A program made the position numbers and the translations under genes. Positions 35,601-43,535 of a stretch of DNA of 64,000 nt are shown here, piece after piece; the first letter of the stretch is position 1, and every line of letters starts with the position of its first letter. This DNA comes from JAOABV01 sp039801465 (lineage in GTDB: Bacteria > Hydrothermota > Tepidihabitantia > Tepidihabitantales > CAIPLT01): NCBI GenBank assembly GCA_039801465.1, contig JBDRUT010000005.1, positions 1-64,000 on the forward strand, read 5' to 3'. A model generated the notes under the pieces. The model searched no databases and was not told the DNA's origin. It saw only the letters and a program-made list of their open reading frames with translations.

Positions 35601-36554
35601 ATTTTCAAAAGTATTAATTAAAATTGTTAATTTTTCCTTAATCTGATTATTGTTTTCAGGAATATTGACGACATATGCTTTATTAATACCTTTAGCATTC
35701 AAAAACCCAATCAACTGTTCAGACACTTCTTCACCAATATGAGCCAAAAGCGGTCTTTCGCTTAGATGTTCGCTAGCGGATTCTTTGTCACTTGCAGAAC
35801 TACTTGCATTCTGTTCTCTATTTTTTCGCTTTATTGTCTGTGATTCAGAAGCAATTTTGTTTTCTATATCACCATAAATAGATTTAGCAATTATTTGTCC
35901 AACTCTTAAAGGTTTTTCCTCAACCGGAAATAACCTGGCGATTACATCTTCATATGAGTATCCGATGGCTTGTAGAAATGTCCCCAGACCGATTCGTCGT
36001 CTTCGGTCCAACAAAATCGCCATCGTATTATTCTTATCAATAACAAATTCTACCCAGACACCTCGCAAAGGAATAAGAAGTGCTGAATGTTCGTCCTCTT
36101 GACGCGAGAAATATAATCCTGGTGAGCGGTGAAGTTGACTAATGACAACACGCTCAATACCATTAATAATAAAAGTACCGTTCTCCGTCATATTGGGCAA
36201 CTCGCATAAAAACACCTCTTCTTCAATAACATCCTTCACTCGGCCCGAATCAGCTTCTTTCTTCACCAAGCGGAAAATCACTTTTAAGGGAATTGTATAA
36301 GAAACTTTCTTTTCAACTGCTTCTTCAGGTGTGTATTTGGGTCGATCTAAAATATATCCGACATATTCCAATTGAAAATTCTTTCGCGGCTCAGCAATGT
36401 TCAACGTTTCCCGAAACAAGGCTTCTAAACCTTCATTCTTTCTCTCATTCCATGGAGTATCAATCTGTAAAAAAGACCGAAACGATTCCTGTTGGATTGC
36501 TAACAGATTAGGTATTTCCAAAAAAGTTTGCCTTTTCGAAAAGTCTTTGATCAT
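32691..36554 (-). CDS. rpoB: RNA polymerase subunit beta
   Basis: The 1287-residue beta subunit. The rifampicin region reads LSQFMEQTNPLAELTHKRRI, differing from E. coli at D516 (Glu), N518 (Thr), S522 (Ala) and I524 (Leu), while H526 and S531 are kept. A low-complexity Ser/Lys/Glu insertion of about 40 residues (about 231-270, including NASSSASDKESASEHL) interrupts the lobe region. Late motifs GEMEVWALEAYGAAHALQE and KSDDVEGR are present. It lies 144 bases after rplL; no ribosome binding site is obvious. Confidence 0.98.
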   Translation of the reverse strand: MIKDFSKRQTFLEIPNLLAIQQESFRSFLQIDTPWNERKNEGLEALFRETLNIAEPRKNFQLEYVGYILDRPKYTPEEAVEKKVSYTIPLKVIFRLVKKEADSGRVKDVIEEEVFLCELPNMTENGTFIINGIERVVISQLHRSPGLYFSRQEDEHSALLIPLRGVWVEFVIDKNNTMAILLDRRRRIGLGTFLQAIGYSYEDVIARLFPVEEKPLRVGQIIAKSIYGDIENKIASESQTIKRKNREQNASSSASDKESASEHLSERPLLAHIGEEVSEQLIGFLNAKGINKAYVVNIPENNNQIKEKLTILINTFENDKIMASDDAVKKIYTRLRGIVPHSLEVARTTILGMLFDQKRFDLGKVGRYKLNERIASYGQEQTKSNKRITDSEAFTPEDIFLVIDSLLDFKVMRKLSDDIDHLANRRVRRVGELLENQFRNALLQLVQNIKERSSYLDSRKITPNELINSKVVANAISKFFSQNPLSQFMEQTNPLAELTHKRRISALGPGGLTKETAGFEVRDVHYSHYGRICPIETPEGPNIGLITTIATYAQIDEYGFLTTPYWKVKDGIVTKQVVYLNPQEEESAVIAQANAPVDEERRIVGKEVICRHQGDIITMNPESVQYMDISPKQLFAPSTVLIPFLEHDDADRALMGANMQRQAVPLLVPEKPVVATGVEAKFAVESGAVVCAQEDGKVMKVDAASIVLRTEGGLKEYRLKKFMKTNQYTCFNQRPVVKLGQKVKKGDLLADGPSTDEGQLGLGRNVLVAYIPWRGYNYEDAIVISEDLIKEDKFTSIQILEFEIQARETKLGPEEITRDIPGVTEKELQNLDEFGIIRVGAEVTPGDILVGRITPKGETEFTPEEKLLRAIFGEKAANVRDTSLRVEPGVSGVVIDRKILSRHDNEPLTRRLEAEKIVEIKQKYEMRKAFLSEQFDEKIKSILINEKAETNVRDNKDNIILKSGEKFTEEFFSKFRPIKIKNLQKVISDEKKLAEIEQILSEFNKMKNLFDKNEKEEIERVSHGDELPRGVLKSVTIFIAQKRRLSVGDKMAGRHGNKGVVSKILPREDMPYLEDGTPVEIVLNPLGVPSRMNIGQILECHLGWAAKILGYQAVCPVFEGPSIEDIKNELKLAGLPEDGKVTLYDGRTGLPFDKKVVVGYIYMMKLVHMVDDKIHARSTGNYSLITQQPLGGKAQFGGQRFGEMEVWALEAYGAAHALQEMLTIKSDDVEGRSALYNALIRGENPPSPKIPASFSVLVKELAGLGLELIPEKEKDETSKATETKKKK

Positions 36555-36698
36555 ATTATTACATTTTATTACATTTTTAATGTTTCTACAAAGGCATCAA
36601 TATTTTTATCATTGATGTGCACAGTTGAACTTAAAACTCACTTTCTAAAAATTTGTGGATTTGTATCAAATACATCTTTTTAGTAACAAAGTGATTTT

Positions 36699-37112
36699 TT
36701 ATTTTATTTCGACCTTTGCTCCAACTGTTTCTAGTTTTGATTTTATTTTTTCTGCTTCTTCTTTTGTTACGCCTTCTTTGATTACCGACGGCGCATTATC
36801 AATTACATCTTTGGCTTCTTTTAATCCAAGATTAGTCAATGCGCGGAGTTCTTTCAGCACTTGAATTTTCTTATCGCCTACGGAAACCAAAGTTACGGTA
36901 AAATCTGTTTTGACTTCCTCTGCTGGCGCTTCGGCAGTTGCGGTCGGTGCAGTCGCTTGCGGTGCACTTGGTGCATAGGCAATATTTGTTATACCGAATT
37001 TTTCCTTAAGGGCTGAAACTAAGTTAGCCAATTCGGTAACAGTTAAAGATTCAATTGACTCAATAATTGTTTCTATTGATTTCTTTTCTGTCTCTTTTTT
37101 TGCTGTTGTCAT
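36699..37112 (-). CDS. rplL: Ribosomal protein bL12 (L7/L12)
   Basis: The stalk protein that recruits translational GTPases; 137 residues. The N-terminal dimerisation helix, an Ala/Pro/Thr hinge and the C-terminal domain (GDKKIQVLKELRALTNLGLK) are all seen. The start is fixed at the ATG at 37112, because the apparent upstream extension (a TTG at 37124) is itself the GGAGG ribosome binding site. It follows rplJ after a long 188-base gap. Confidence 0.96.
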   Translation of the reverse strand: MTTAKKETEKKSIETIIESIESLTVTELANLVSALKEKFGITNIAYAPSAPQATAPTATAEAPAEEVKTDFTVTLVSVGDKKIQVLKELRALTNLGLKEAKDVIDNAPSVIKEGVTKEEAEKIKSKLETVGAKVEIK

Positions 37113-37300
37113 ATTTTCCTCCAAATTTACTAATATTCATTTTCATTTAAAAGTATAACACTTGGCCAAGTATATAATGTTACTTGTGGAAACTCTCTTA
37201 GCCATAAGTGACCAGCCACCCTATTTGATACCAGGCGTGACAAAAAATTGATTTTTTCAATATTTATTAAAAGTGATACAAAACTTACCATTTTTAGTTC

Positions 37301-37882
37301 TTATTGTCTAGTAGATTTCTGGTCTGTGTTTTCAGTTTGATTTGACGACGGTGATTCTGATGCAGTAGTAGCTCGCAGCTGCGACAATGCTTCTATACTA
37401 CCGATTAGCTGTCTTAACAAACTTTCCAGAATAAATACTAATTCTTGCACTGGTTGTGTCAGAATTAAAACGATCTGTGTCTGTAGTTCCGATTTAGTCG
37501 GTAAGCTGGCAAGAAAATCGAATTTTTCCATCGGATAGACATCGTTCTCAACATACGCACCTTTAACCTTCAAATCACTATTTTTCTTTATGAAGTCTTT
37601 TAGTACCTTGGCTGGGACTAAGGCATCTTGATAAGAAAGAATTAGTGCAGTTGGTCCAATTAAAAACTCATCAACCCCTTTAATTCCTATTTCACTAAGA
37701 GCTCTCAGTGCTAATCGGTTTTTAACTACTTTAAGGGTCATCTGCATAGAATTTAGTTTCTTACGAAGTTGCGTAATGTCGGACGCTTTTAATCTGCTAC
37801 AATCAGCAAAATAGATACCTTTTGCTTCGTAAACTACTTTTTTAAGACCTTCTACTTTTAATATTTTTTCCTGTGACGGCAT
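37301..37882 (-). CDS. rplJ: Ribosomal protein uL10
   Basis: The 193-residue base of the ribosomal stalk. The rRNA-binding N-domain is clear (KVVKNRLALRAL, GPTALILSYQD) and the C-terminal helix that binds L12 dimers is present. A Ser/Thr/Gln-rich tail of about 20 residues extends beyond the usual end. It lies 94 bases after rplA; the spacer could hold the L10 autoregulatory site, but no specific structure was proved. Confidence 0.95.
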   Translation of the reverse strand: MPSQEKILKVEGLKKVVYEAKGIYFADCSRLKASDITQLRKKLNSMQMTLKVVKNRLALRALSEIGIKGVDEFLIGPTALILSYQDALVPAKVLKDFIKKNSDLKVKGAYVENDVYPMEKFDFLASLPTKSELQTQIVLILTQPVQELVFILESLLRQLIGSIEALSQLRATTASESPSSNQTENTDQKSTRQ

Positions 37883-37976
37883 ATCTAAGATTCCTTTCGG
37901 CTCAATTCAATAATTTCTTTAGTCTCAATCTTAAGTGCAGTGTTTATTTTTATCGGCAAACCTCTTGCGCGCATAA

Positions 37977-38690
37977 TTAAACTTCTTTTCGTGCCAATTC
38001 GACAACTTCTTTAGTATCAATCTTAAATGCCGGGCCCATCGTAGCAGAAATAGTTATTGAGCGGAAGTACTGACCTTTAGCGGATGCTGGCTTAACTTTC
38101 TGTAATTCCGAAATAACCGCCAGAATATTTTTTTCTAATTTTTCTGGTTCAAAGGAGGCTTTTCCTACTATTGTATGAATATTGCCAGTTTTGTCTACTT
38201 TAAATTGAATCCGTCCGGCTTTCAGACTCTTTACTGCACTCGCAACATCAAATGTCACGGTTCCCGATTTCGGTGACGGCATCAATCCTTTTGTGCCTAA
38301 AATCTTACCTAATTTACCAACTTCGGACATAACATCTGGAGTTGCCACGACGACATCAAAATCGAGCCAACCTTCTTTAATTTTATTAATATATTCTTCT
38401 AAACCGACATAATCTGCACCAGCATCTTTGGCTTCTTTTTCTTTTTCCCCACGTGTCAGAACTAATACTTTAACACTCTTTCCCGTACCAAAAGGTAAAA
38501 CAACATTACCGCGTACCATCTGGTCTTGTCGTTTGGGATCAATTCCGAGATTAATTGCTAAGTCGACTGTCTCGTCGAATTTAGTATTTGCTGATTCCTT
38601 CACTTTCTGAATTGCTTCAGTCAATGAATAAACCGGTTTCTTTTCGATTTTATTAAGCAGGTTTCGATATCGTTTACTACGTCGTTTCAT
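37977..38690 (-). CDS. rplA: Ribosomal protein uL1
   Basis: A 237-residue L1-stalk protein and likely autogenous repressor of the L11 operon. The conserved MPSPKSGTVTFDV and the N-terminal KFDETVDLAINLGIDPKRQDQ type segment are visible. Its start overlaps the rplK stop by 4 bases (ATGA). Confidence 0.97.
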   Translation of the reverse strand: MKRRSKRYRNLLNKIEKKPVYSLTEAIQKVKESANTKFDETVDLAINLGIDPKRQDQMVRGNVVLPFGTGKSVKVLVLTRGEKEKEAKDAGADYVGLEEYINKIKEGWLDFDVVVATPDVMSEVGKLGKILGTKGLMPSPKSGTVTFDVASAVKSLKAGRIQFKVDKTGNIHTIVGKASFEPEKLEKNILAVISELQKVKPASAKGQYFRSITISATMGPAFKIDTKEVVELARKEV

Positions 38691-39121
38691 TTATCCTCCA
38701 CTACAGTTAAGCCCATCTGCCTAGCAGTACCTTCAATTATCTTCATTGCTGATTCAATATCATTTGCATTCAAATCTGGCATTTTTTTGAGCGCAATTTC
38801 CCGGATGGCGCTACGCGTCACAGTCCCAACTTTTGTTCGATTTGGTTCACCTGACCCTTTAGCTAGACCCGCTGCCTGTTTTAATAAAACTGAAGCCGGT
38901 GGAGTCTTAACTACAAAAGTAAAACTTCGATCTGAATAAACTGTTAAAAGCACCGGTGTAATAATCCCCGGTGGTTGATTTTTTGTCGCCGCATTAAACG
39001 CTTTGCAGAACTCCATAATATTGATACCATGTTGTCCCAAAGCAGGACCAACCGGAGGTGCCGGTGTAGCTTGTCCCGCTGGAACCTGAAGTCTAACTAC
39101 AGCAACGACTTTTTTCGCCAT
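38687..39121 (-). CDS. rplK: Ribosomal protein uL11
   Basis: A 144-residue protein of the GTPase-associated centre. It has the N-terminal PPVGPALGQHGINIMEFCKA proline-rich region, PPASVLLKQAAG, and the C-terminal rRNA-binding domain ending ARQMGLTVVED. It begins the L11-L1 pair, 153 bases downstream of nusG. Confidence 0.97.
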   Translation of the reverse strand: MAKKVVAVVRLQVPAGQATPAPPVGPALGQHGINIMEFCKAFNAATKNQPPGIITPVLLTVYSDRSFTFVVKTPPASVLLKQAAGLAKGSGEPNRTKVGTVTRSAIREIALKKMPDLNANDIESAMKIIEGTARQMGLTVVEDK

Positions 39122-39274
39122 ATTATGCTCCTAAACAATTAAAATCTTTAATCTCTATTCCGGAAAAACATTTTCTCATTATCACTATCACTCTAAATAT
39201 AGAATATCGGCTAAAATCAAATGCCAAATGAGCCGTTAGCTTTTTATTTTTAATCTCTAATACTATTGTAGACA

Positions 39275-39805
39275 TCATATTGCTTGCACTTCAAAAAAAT
39301 CTAAATCGATTGGTGTTGGTCTTCCAAAAATAGTGACAATGACTTTAATCCGGCGCCGGTCAGGAAAAATTTCCTCAACGCTTCCGGAAAATCCAGCAAA
39401 AGGACCACTGATGACTTTAACCATTTCCCCTTTACTAAACGGAATTTCCTGTCGGGTTTTCTTAACACCACTTTCAACTTGTTGTAGAATTTCTTCAACT
39501 TCCTTTTCATCTAAAGGTGTTGGTTTTGTTTTTGTTCCTAAAAGATGCGTAACTCCTGGAATCGAATTTACCAACTTAAATGTTTCTTCAGATGGTTCCA
39601 TTTCAACAATAATATAACCAGGATACAATTTTCGTTCTTCTTCTTCAGGCATTGATTTACCTTTTTTAAATCTGGTAATATGTTCAACCGGCACAATAAT
39701 TTTACCGAATTGATCTTTTAGGTTTTGGGTTTCAATTGCTTTTTCAATCATCGCTTTCACTTTTTTCTCTTGACCTGTAGTAGTATGAACAACAAAAAAT
39801 TTCAT
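39275..39805 (-). CDS. nusG: Transcription termination/antitermination protein NusG
   Basis: A 176-residue RNA polymerase clamp factor. The NGN domain starts KFFVVHTTTGQEKKVKAMIE and includes LYPGYIIVEME; the C-terminal KOW domain is FSKGEMVKVISGPFAGFSG. No extra insertion domain is seen. It lies 128 bases after secE in the conserved secE-nusG-rplK order. Confidence 0.96.
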   Translation of the reverse strand: MKFFVVHTTTGQEKKVKAMIEKAIETQNLKDQFGKIIVPVEHITRFKKGKSMPEEEERKLYPGYIIVEMEPSEETFKLVNSIPGVTHLLGTKTKPTPLDEKEVEEILQQVESGVKKTRQEIPFSKGEMVKVISGPFAGFSGSVEEIFPDRRRIKVIVTIFGRPTPIDLDFFEVQAI

Positions 39806-39933
39806 CGAATCTAAATTTAGTTATTAGTGACTAATTCAAACCACAAAGTGGATAGGGTGATAAACCTGGTCTCAAAAATTTCTTTTTGTATCTTATACCA
39901 AAAAACTACAGGCATTGACATATATTCCAATCT

Positions 39934-40125
39934 TCATCTTAAAATAAGGTGGAGTAATCGAGAAAACAACAAATCAAAAATCATTACAAAAAGAGCCATG
40001 ATCAAAGAGAGCACAATAACAACCACTGTTGTCGAAAACAGTTCTCGTGGCTTTGCCCAGGTTACTTTTTTTAATTCACTTATAACATTAAGCAAGTATT
40101 CTTTAATCTTTTTAAGTAGATTCAT
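39934..40125 (-). CDS. secE: Preprotein translocase subunit SecE
   Basis: A 63-residue single-span protein: amphipathic cytosolic helix (LLNVISELKKVTWAKPRELF, the SecE signature with the invariant Trp-Pro spacing) followed by one membrane helix (about 31-55). This is the short form common outside enteric bacteria. It lies 29 bases downstream of tRNA-Trp. Confidence 0.94.
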   Translation of the reverse strand: MNLLKKIKEYLLNVISELKKVTWAKPRELFSTTVVVIVLSLIMALFVMIFDLLFSRLLHLILR

Positions 40126-40154
40126 TATTTAATCGAGTTTATTTTCAAATTTTA

Positions 40155-40228
40155 CAGGCCTGGAGGGATTTGAACCCCCACCCCCCTGATTTGGAGTCAG
40201 GTGCTCTAGCCGTTGGAGCTACAGGCCT
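40155..40228 (-). tRNA. tRNA-Trp (CCA)
   Basis: Read on the minus strand, the 74 bases fold into a full cloverleaf: acceptor AGGCCTG/CAGGCCT, D arm with GCTCCAACGGCTAGAGC, anticodon stem CCTGA/TCAGG with loop CTCCAAA (anticodon CCA), and T arm GGGGGTTCAAATCCC. The CCA end is not encoded. It sits between rpmG and secE, a placement known from several deep bacterial lineages. Confidence 0.95.
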
Positions 40229-40294
40229 AATTTACACTTAATATTGTAACGCATTCATATAAATCTAACATTTGATATAACACCATCTAAGCTT

Positions 40295-40441
40295 CTATTT
40301 TACTTCGCGGTGCACAGTATGCTTTCGGCAGTAGGGACAATACTTATTAAGTTCAAGCCGCTCTTGGCTCTTTTTATTTTTAGTCGTCGTATAATTTCGA
40401 TTCTTACATTCTTTACACGAAAGCGTAATTAAAATTCGCAT
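40295..40441 (-). CDS. rpmG: Ribosomal protein bL33
   Basis: A 48-codon gene read directly on the minus strand: ATG at 40441, TAG at 40297-40295. The protein starts MRILITLSCKECKNRNYTTT and has two CX2C pairs (CKEC and CPYC), the zinc-binding form of L33. It ends CRKHTVHREVK. It lies between tuf and tRNA-Trp, as in Thermus-like and other tuf-rpmG-secE clusters. Confidence 0.96.
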   Translation of the reverse strand: MRILITLSCKECKNRNYTTTKNKKSQERLELNKYCPYCRKHTVHREVK

Positions 40442-40512
40442 TGTTAAAAACCTTCTTACTTACTTATATTGCACAAAAGGAGATTAGAAATTTTCCAAAT
40501 TAGCAACTACTG

Positions 40513-41721
40513 TTATTCGATAACTTTAGTTACAACACCTGCGCCGACCGTTCTTCCACCTTCCCGAATTGCAAATCGTGAACCGGCTTCCAAAGCGATG
40601 CTGGTTATTAACTCAACTTCAAGATTTACATTATCACCCGGCATCACCATTTCAACACCTTCAGGTAATTTGACCGTTCCGGTGACATCTGTGGTTCGGA
40701 TATAAAATTGTGGTCGATAACCGGCAAAAAATGGTGAATGACGACCACCTTCTTCTTTTGTTAAAACATAAACCTGACCGGTAAACTTTTTATGAGGTTT
40801 AATTGAACCCGGCGCCGCAACAACCATTCCACGCATTACCTCGTCTTTTTCGATACCACGTAAGAGAATCCCGATATTATCACCAGCAATTCCTTCATCT
40901 AAAATCTTACGGAACATTTCTACTGAAGTAGCAACAGTTTTATGATATTTATCAAAACCGATAATTTCAACTTCAGTACCAGGTTTAATCCTTCCGCGTT
41001 CAACTTTACCCGTAACGACTGTTCCTCGACCAGTAATTGAGAAGATATCCTCAATTGGCATTAAGAAAGGTTTATCGACTTCACGGACCGGTTCCGGAAT
41101 AAACTCATCAAGGGCTTTAACCAATTCAAGAATAGAGTTACAATCAGGACAAGTGCCGCAAGCACATTTAAGAGCTTTTAACGCACTACCGCGAATAATA
41201 GGCGTTTTATCCCCAGGAAATTCGTACTTGTTCAAAATATCGCGGATTTCTAATTCTACGAGGTCAATCAATTCTGGATCAGAAACCAAATCGACCTTAT
41301 TGATATACACAACAATTGCCGGCACATTAACCTGTCGGGCCAAGAGCACGTGTTCTTTTGTTTGGGGCATCGGGCCATCTGCTGCAGAAACAACCAGAAT
41401 TGCACCATCCATCTGGGCTGCACCGGTAATCATATTTTTAATATAATCTGCATGTCCTGGACAATCGATATGCGCGTAGTGTCGCTTTTCGCTTTCATAT
41501 TCAACGTGGGATACAGCAATCGTTAAAATCTTAGTCTCATCCCGACGTCCTTGAGAGATACTTGCTTTTGCAACTTCATCATAACTTTTGTACTCTGCCA
41601 GTCCCTTTTGAGAAAGCACTTTGGTAATTGCAGAAGTCAAAACCGTTTTGCCATGGTCGACATGCCCTATCGTACCAACATTAACATGAGGCTTTTTTCT
41701 TTCAAACTTTGCTTTTGCCAT
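40513..41721 (-). CDS. tuf: Elongation factor Tu
   Basis: A 402-residue translational GTPase that delivers aminoacyl-tRNA. G motifs are present: GHVDHGKT (19-26), DCPGH (86-90) and NKVD (141-144). Two features are unusual. Switch I (about 48-72) reads ASISQGRRDETKILTIAVSH where most bacteria have APEERxRGITINTAH, though the Mg-binding Thr (T67) stays in place. A small insertion in the G domain carries four cysteines (C186, C188, C191, C194, CACGTCPDC), a possible metal site. Domains 2 and 3 look normal. AGGAGG precedes the ATG. Confidence 0.97.
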   Translation of the reverse strand: MAKAKFERKKPHVNVGTIGHVDHGKTVLTSAITKVLSQKGLAEYKSYDEVAKASISQGRRDETKILTIAVSHVEYESEKRHYAHIDCPGHADYIKNMITGAAQMDGAILVVSAADGPMPQTKEHVLLARQVNVPAIVVYINKVDLVSDPELIDLVELEIRDILNKYEFPGDKTPIIRGSALKALKCACGTCPDCNSILELVKALDEFIPEPVREVDKPFLMPIEDIFSITGRGTVVTGKVERGRIKPGTEVEIIGFDKYHKTVATSVEMFRKILDEGIAGDNIGILLRGIEKDEVMRGMVVAAPGSIKPHKKFTGQVYVLTKEEGGRHSPFFAGYRPQFYIRTTDVTGTVKLPEGVEMVMPGDNVNLEVELITSIALEAGSRFAIREGGRTVGAGVVTKVIE

Positions 41722-41825
41722 TAGTTCCTCCTGAATTAGAGTTATCGACTAATTCTTAGTCGAAAACAACCAGAAATATTATTTTTTATCTTCATTTTTA
41801 ATTAGTACTTCACTAAATTTTAATC

Positions 41826-41898
41826 AGCCCACGGCCGGAATTGAACCGGCGACCACATCCTTACCAAGGATGTGCTCTACCGACTGAGCTACATGGGC
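41826..41898 (-). tRNA. tRNA-Thr (GGT)
   Basis: 73 bases; acceptor GCCCATG/CGTGGGC with one G-U pair, anticodon stem-loop ACATCC-TTGGTAA-GGATGT (anticodon GGT), T arm CCGGTTCAATTCCGG. The CCA end is not encoded. It is immediately upstream of tuf, like thrT before tufB in E. coli. Confidence 0.95.
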
Positions 41899-42130
41899 AA
41901 AGGTATAATTTTAAATTATACTATTTTTAAACCAATTTGTCAACATTAATTTTTTATGCCGGTTTGATTTTAATTGAACCCGTAATTTATTATTTTTTAT
42001 ATTGCAATATGAAAGAAATCTTTTATTTTTTATAAAAATTTACTGAATAATCTTCTTCAATTCTTAGTGAAGATCTTATTCAACTTAAATTATACTAAAT
42101 TTTTATCAAAATGCAATAGAAAATTTTAAG

Positions 42131-42202
42131 AGCGGAGAACGGGACTCGAACCCGCAGCCTTCTGCTTGGAAGGCAGAAGCTCTACCATTGAGCTATCTCC
42201 GC
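42131..42202 (-). tRNA. tRNA-Gly (TCC)
   Basis: 72 bases; acceptor GCGGAGA/TCTCCGC, anticodon stem-loop TCTGC-CTTCCAA-GCAGA (anticodon TCC), T arm GCGGGTTCGAGTCCCG. It matches the position of glyT in the E. coli tufB operon. Confidence 0.95.
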
Positions 42203-42234
42203 AGATTTTTACTCTATTTTTTTACGACCATTAA

Positions 42235-42317
42235 TGGGCAGGGAAGGATTCGAACCTCCGAAGGCAATCGCCAGCAGATTTACAGTCTGCCCCCGTTGTC
42301 CACTTGGGTACCTGCCC
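42235..42317 (-). tRNA. tRNA-Tyr (GTA)
   Basis: 83 bases with the long variable arm expected of bacterial tRNA-Tyr (class II). Acceptor GGGCAGG/CCTGCCC, anticodon loop CTGTAAA (anticodon GTA), discriminator A, T arm GGAGGTTCGAATCCTTCC. It matches the position of tyrU in E. coli. Confidence 0.95.
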
Positions 42318-42360
42318 AATTGTCAAATATCTAATACACGTACTCTCAATTACCAATTTA

Positions 42361-42433
42361 AGCCGACAGAGGGATTCGAACCCCCGACCTGAGGTTTACA
42401 AAACCACTGCTCTACCAACTGAGCTATGTCGGC
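42361..42433 (-). tRNA. tRNA-Thr (TGT)
   Basis: 73 bases; acceptor GCCGACA/TGTCGGC, anticodon loop TTTGTAA (anticodon TGT) on a stem GTGGT/ACCTC that has one T-T mismatch, T arm GGGGGTTCGAATCCCTC. It is the first gene of the tRNA-tuf operon. Confidence 0.93.
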
Positions 42434-42920
42434 AATTTCTGTATATTTACAATACTATCGAAAAAATTGCCTTTAGTCAAGAATATTTTTTTTCTAATAA
42501 AAAGTATAATTTGCACAATTCTTACCAACACCGTTCTATTTACCAAACATTCGAATCTTAAATTGTACTGGTATGTAGCAATTGTCAATAAAACAATTAA
42601 AAAAAATAAATTGTTAACAAAAAAGTTATAGAAATTGACTACAAACACCGTAGAAACTCTAATAAAAATTTGTCAACAATTTAACAAATGCTTATTAGTT
42701 AGTTTTTTTGCTTAAACAAGGTAATATTATCGAAACTAACAATTTTTTACCGAAAACAAAAAAATCTCATACTCGAAATTCAGATGGGTTTATTATTAAA
42801 TTACTGGTCTCAATTCCCTTGTTGTCCAGTCGATTGTGCCGAAGAGATTTTCGTTCCGAGTCTAAAATAGAATTTTTCCTACTCAATTTATGCTCTATTG
42901 AGCGTGACCTCATAATCTAT
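42434..42920 (-). other. Spacer upstream of the tRNA-tuf operon
   Basis: Contains the operon promoter near its left end. A plus-strand 89-codon frame (42708-42977) runs into the thpR gene and has no ribosome binding site or recognisable domain. Nothing else is supported. Confidence 0.5.
42452..42480 (-). promoter_or_regulatory. Promoter of the tRNA-tuf operon
   Basis: On the minus strand TTGACT (42480-42475), a 17-base spacer and TAGTAT (42457-42452), about 18 bases before the first tRNA. No GC-rich discriminator, so classic stringent control is not evident. Confidence 0.6.
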
Positions 42921-43475
42921 TTAGGACTTAAAAGGAAACTCGTGTATTTTTTCATAAATTGGTCCATCTGGTGTTAGGATACTTTTAAATAATGTTATTG
43001 AATTAACCAGAAATACTCCACTATTATACTGAGTTGTGAAAATTATATCATTATCAATTCTTTTTTTAACTCGTCCAATTGTTAAATGAGGATGAAAACG
43101 TCGCTCTTCGGGCTTATATCCTATCTCAGCCATTGTCGATTCAATTTTTGCTTGTAAATCGATTAATTCATTACCACCCTTTTCCACACCAATCCAAATT
43201 ACTCGAGGCGAACGCAGACTGGGAAATGCCCCAAAATTTTTCAAAGACAATTCGAATGATTTTTGAGTTGTAACGATGGCTGATAATTTATCAGTGGCTT
43301 TGTGTAAAAAATCTTTAGAAACATTACCTAAAAAACATAGTGTTAGATGCAGATTTTCATATTTAACCCACCGGACATCATAATCTTGTTGTTGAAATTT
43401 ACCGACGAATTCCATAATCTTATCTCGTATTTTTTCTGGAATCTCGATAGCAATAAAAGAACGAATCCTTTCCAT
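42921..43475 (-). CDS. thpR: RNA 2',3'-cyclic phosphodiesterase (ThpR/LigT)
   Basis: A 184-residue 2H phosphoesterase that opens 2',3'-cyclic phosphates on RNA. Both catalytic HxTx motifs are visible: HLTLCFLG and HPHLTIGR. The N-terminal RSFIAIEIPEKIRDKI is the family start. A GGAG site precedes the ATG. It lies 60 bases after cinA in a pgpA-cinA-thpR run, a neighbourhood (cinA-thpR, often before recA) common in many bacteria; recA is not here. Confidence 0.93.
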   Translation of the reverse strand: MERIRSFIAIEIPEKIRDKIMEFVGKFQQQDYDVRWVKYENLHLTLCFLGNVSKDFLHKATDKLSAIVTTQKSFELSLKNFGAFPSLRSPRVIWIGVEKGGNELIDLQAKIESTMAEIGYKPEERRFHPHLTIGRVKKRIDNDIIFTTQYNSGVFLVNSITLFKSILTPDGPIYEKIHEFPFKS

Positions 43476-43535
43476 AAACTTATCTCCAAATTCAAATTAA
43501 AACATTACTAAATTTGTTTTTTCTTTTATAGATGA

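Noticed and set aside
42708..42977. 89-codon plus-strand frame
   Set aside because: It runs antisense into the end of thpR, has no ribosome binding site, and its composition resembles translated AT-rich spacer.
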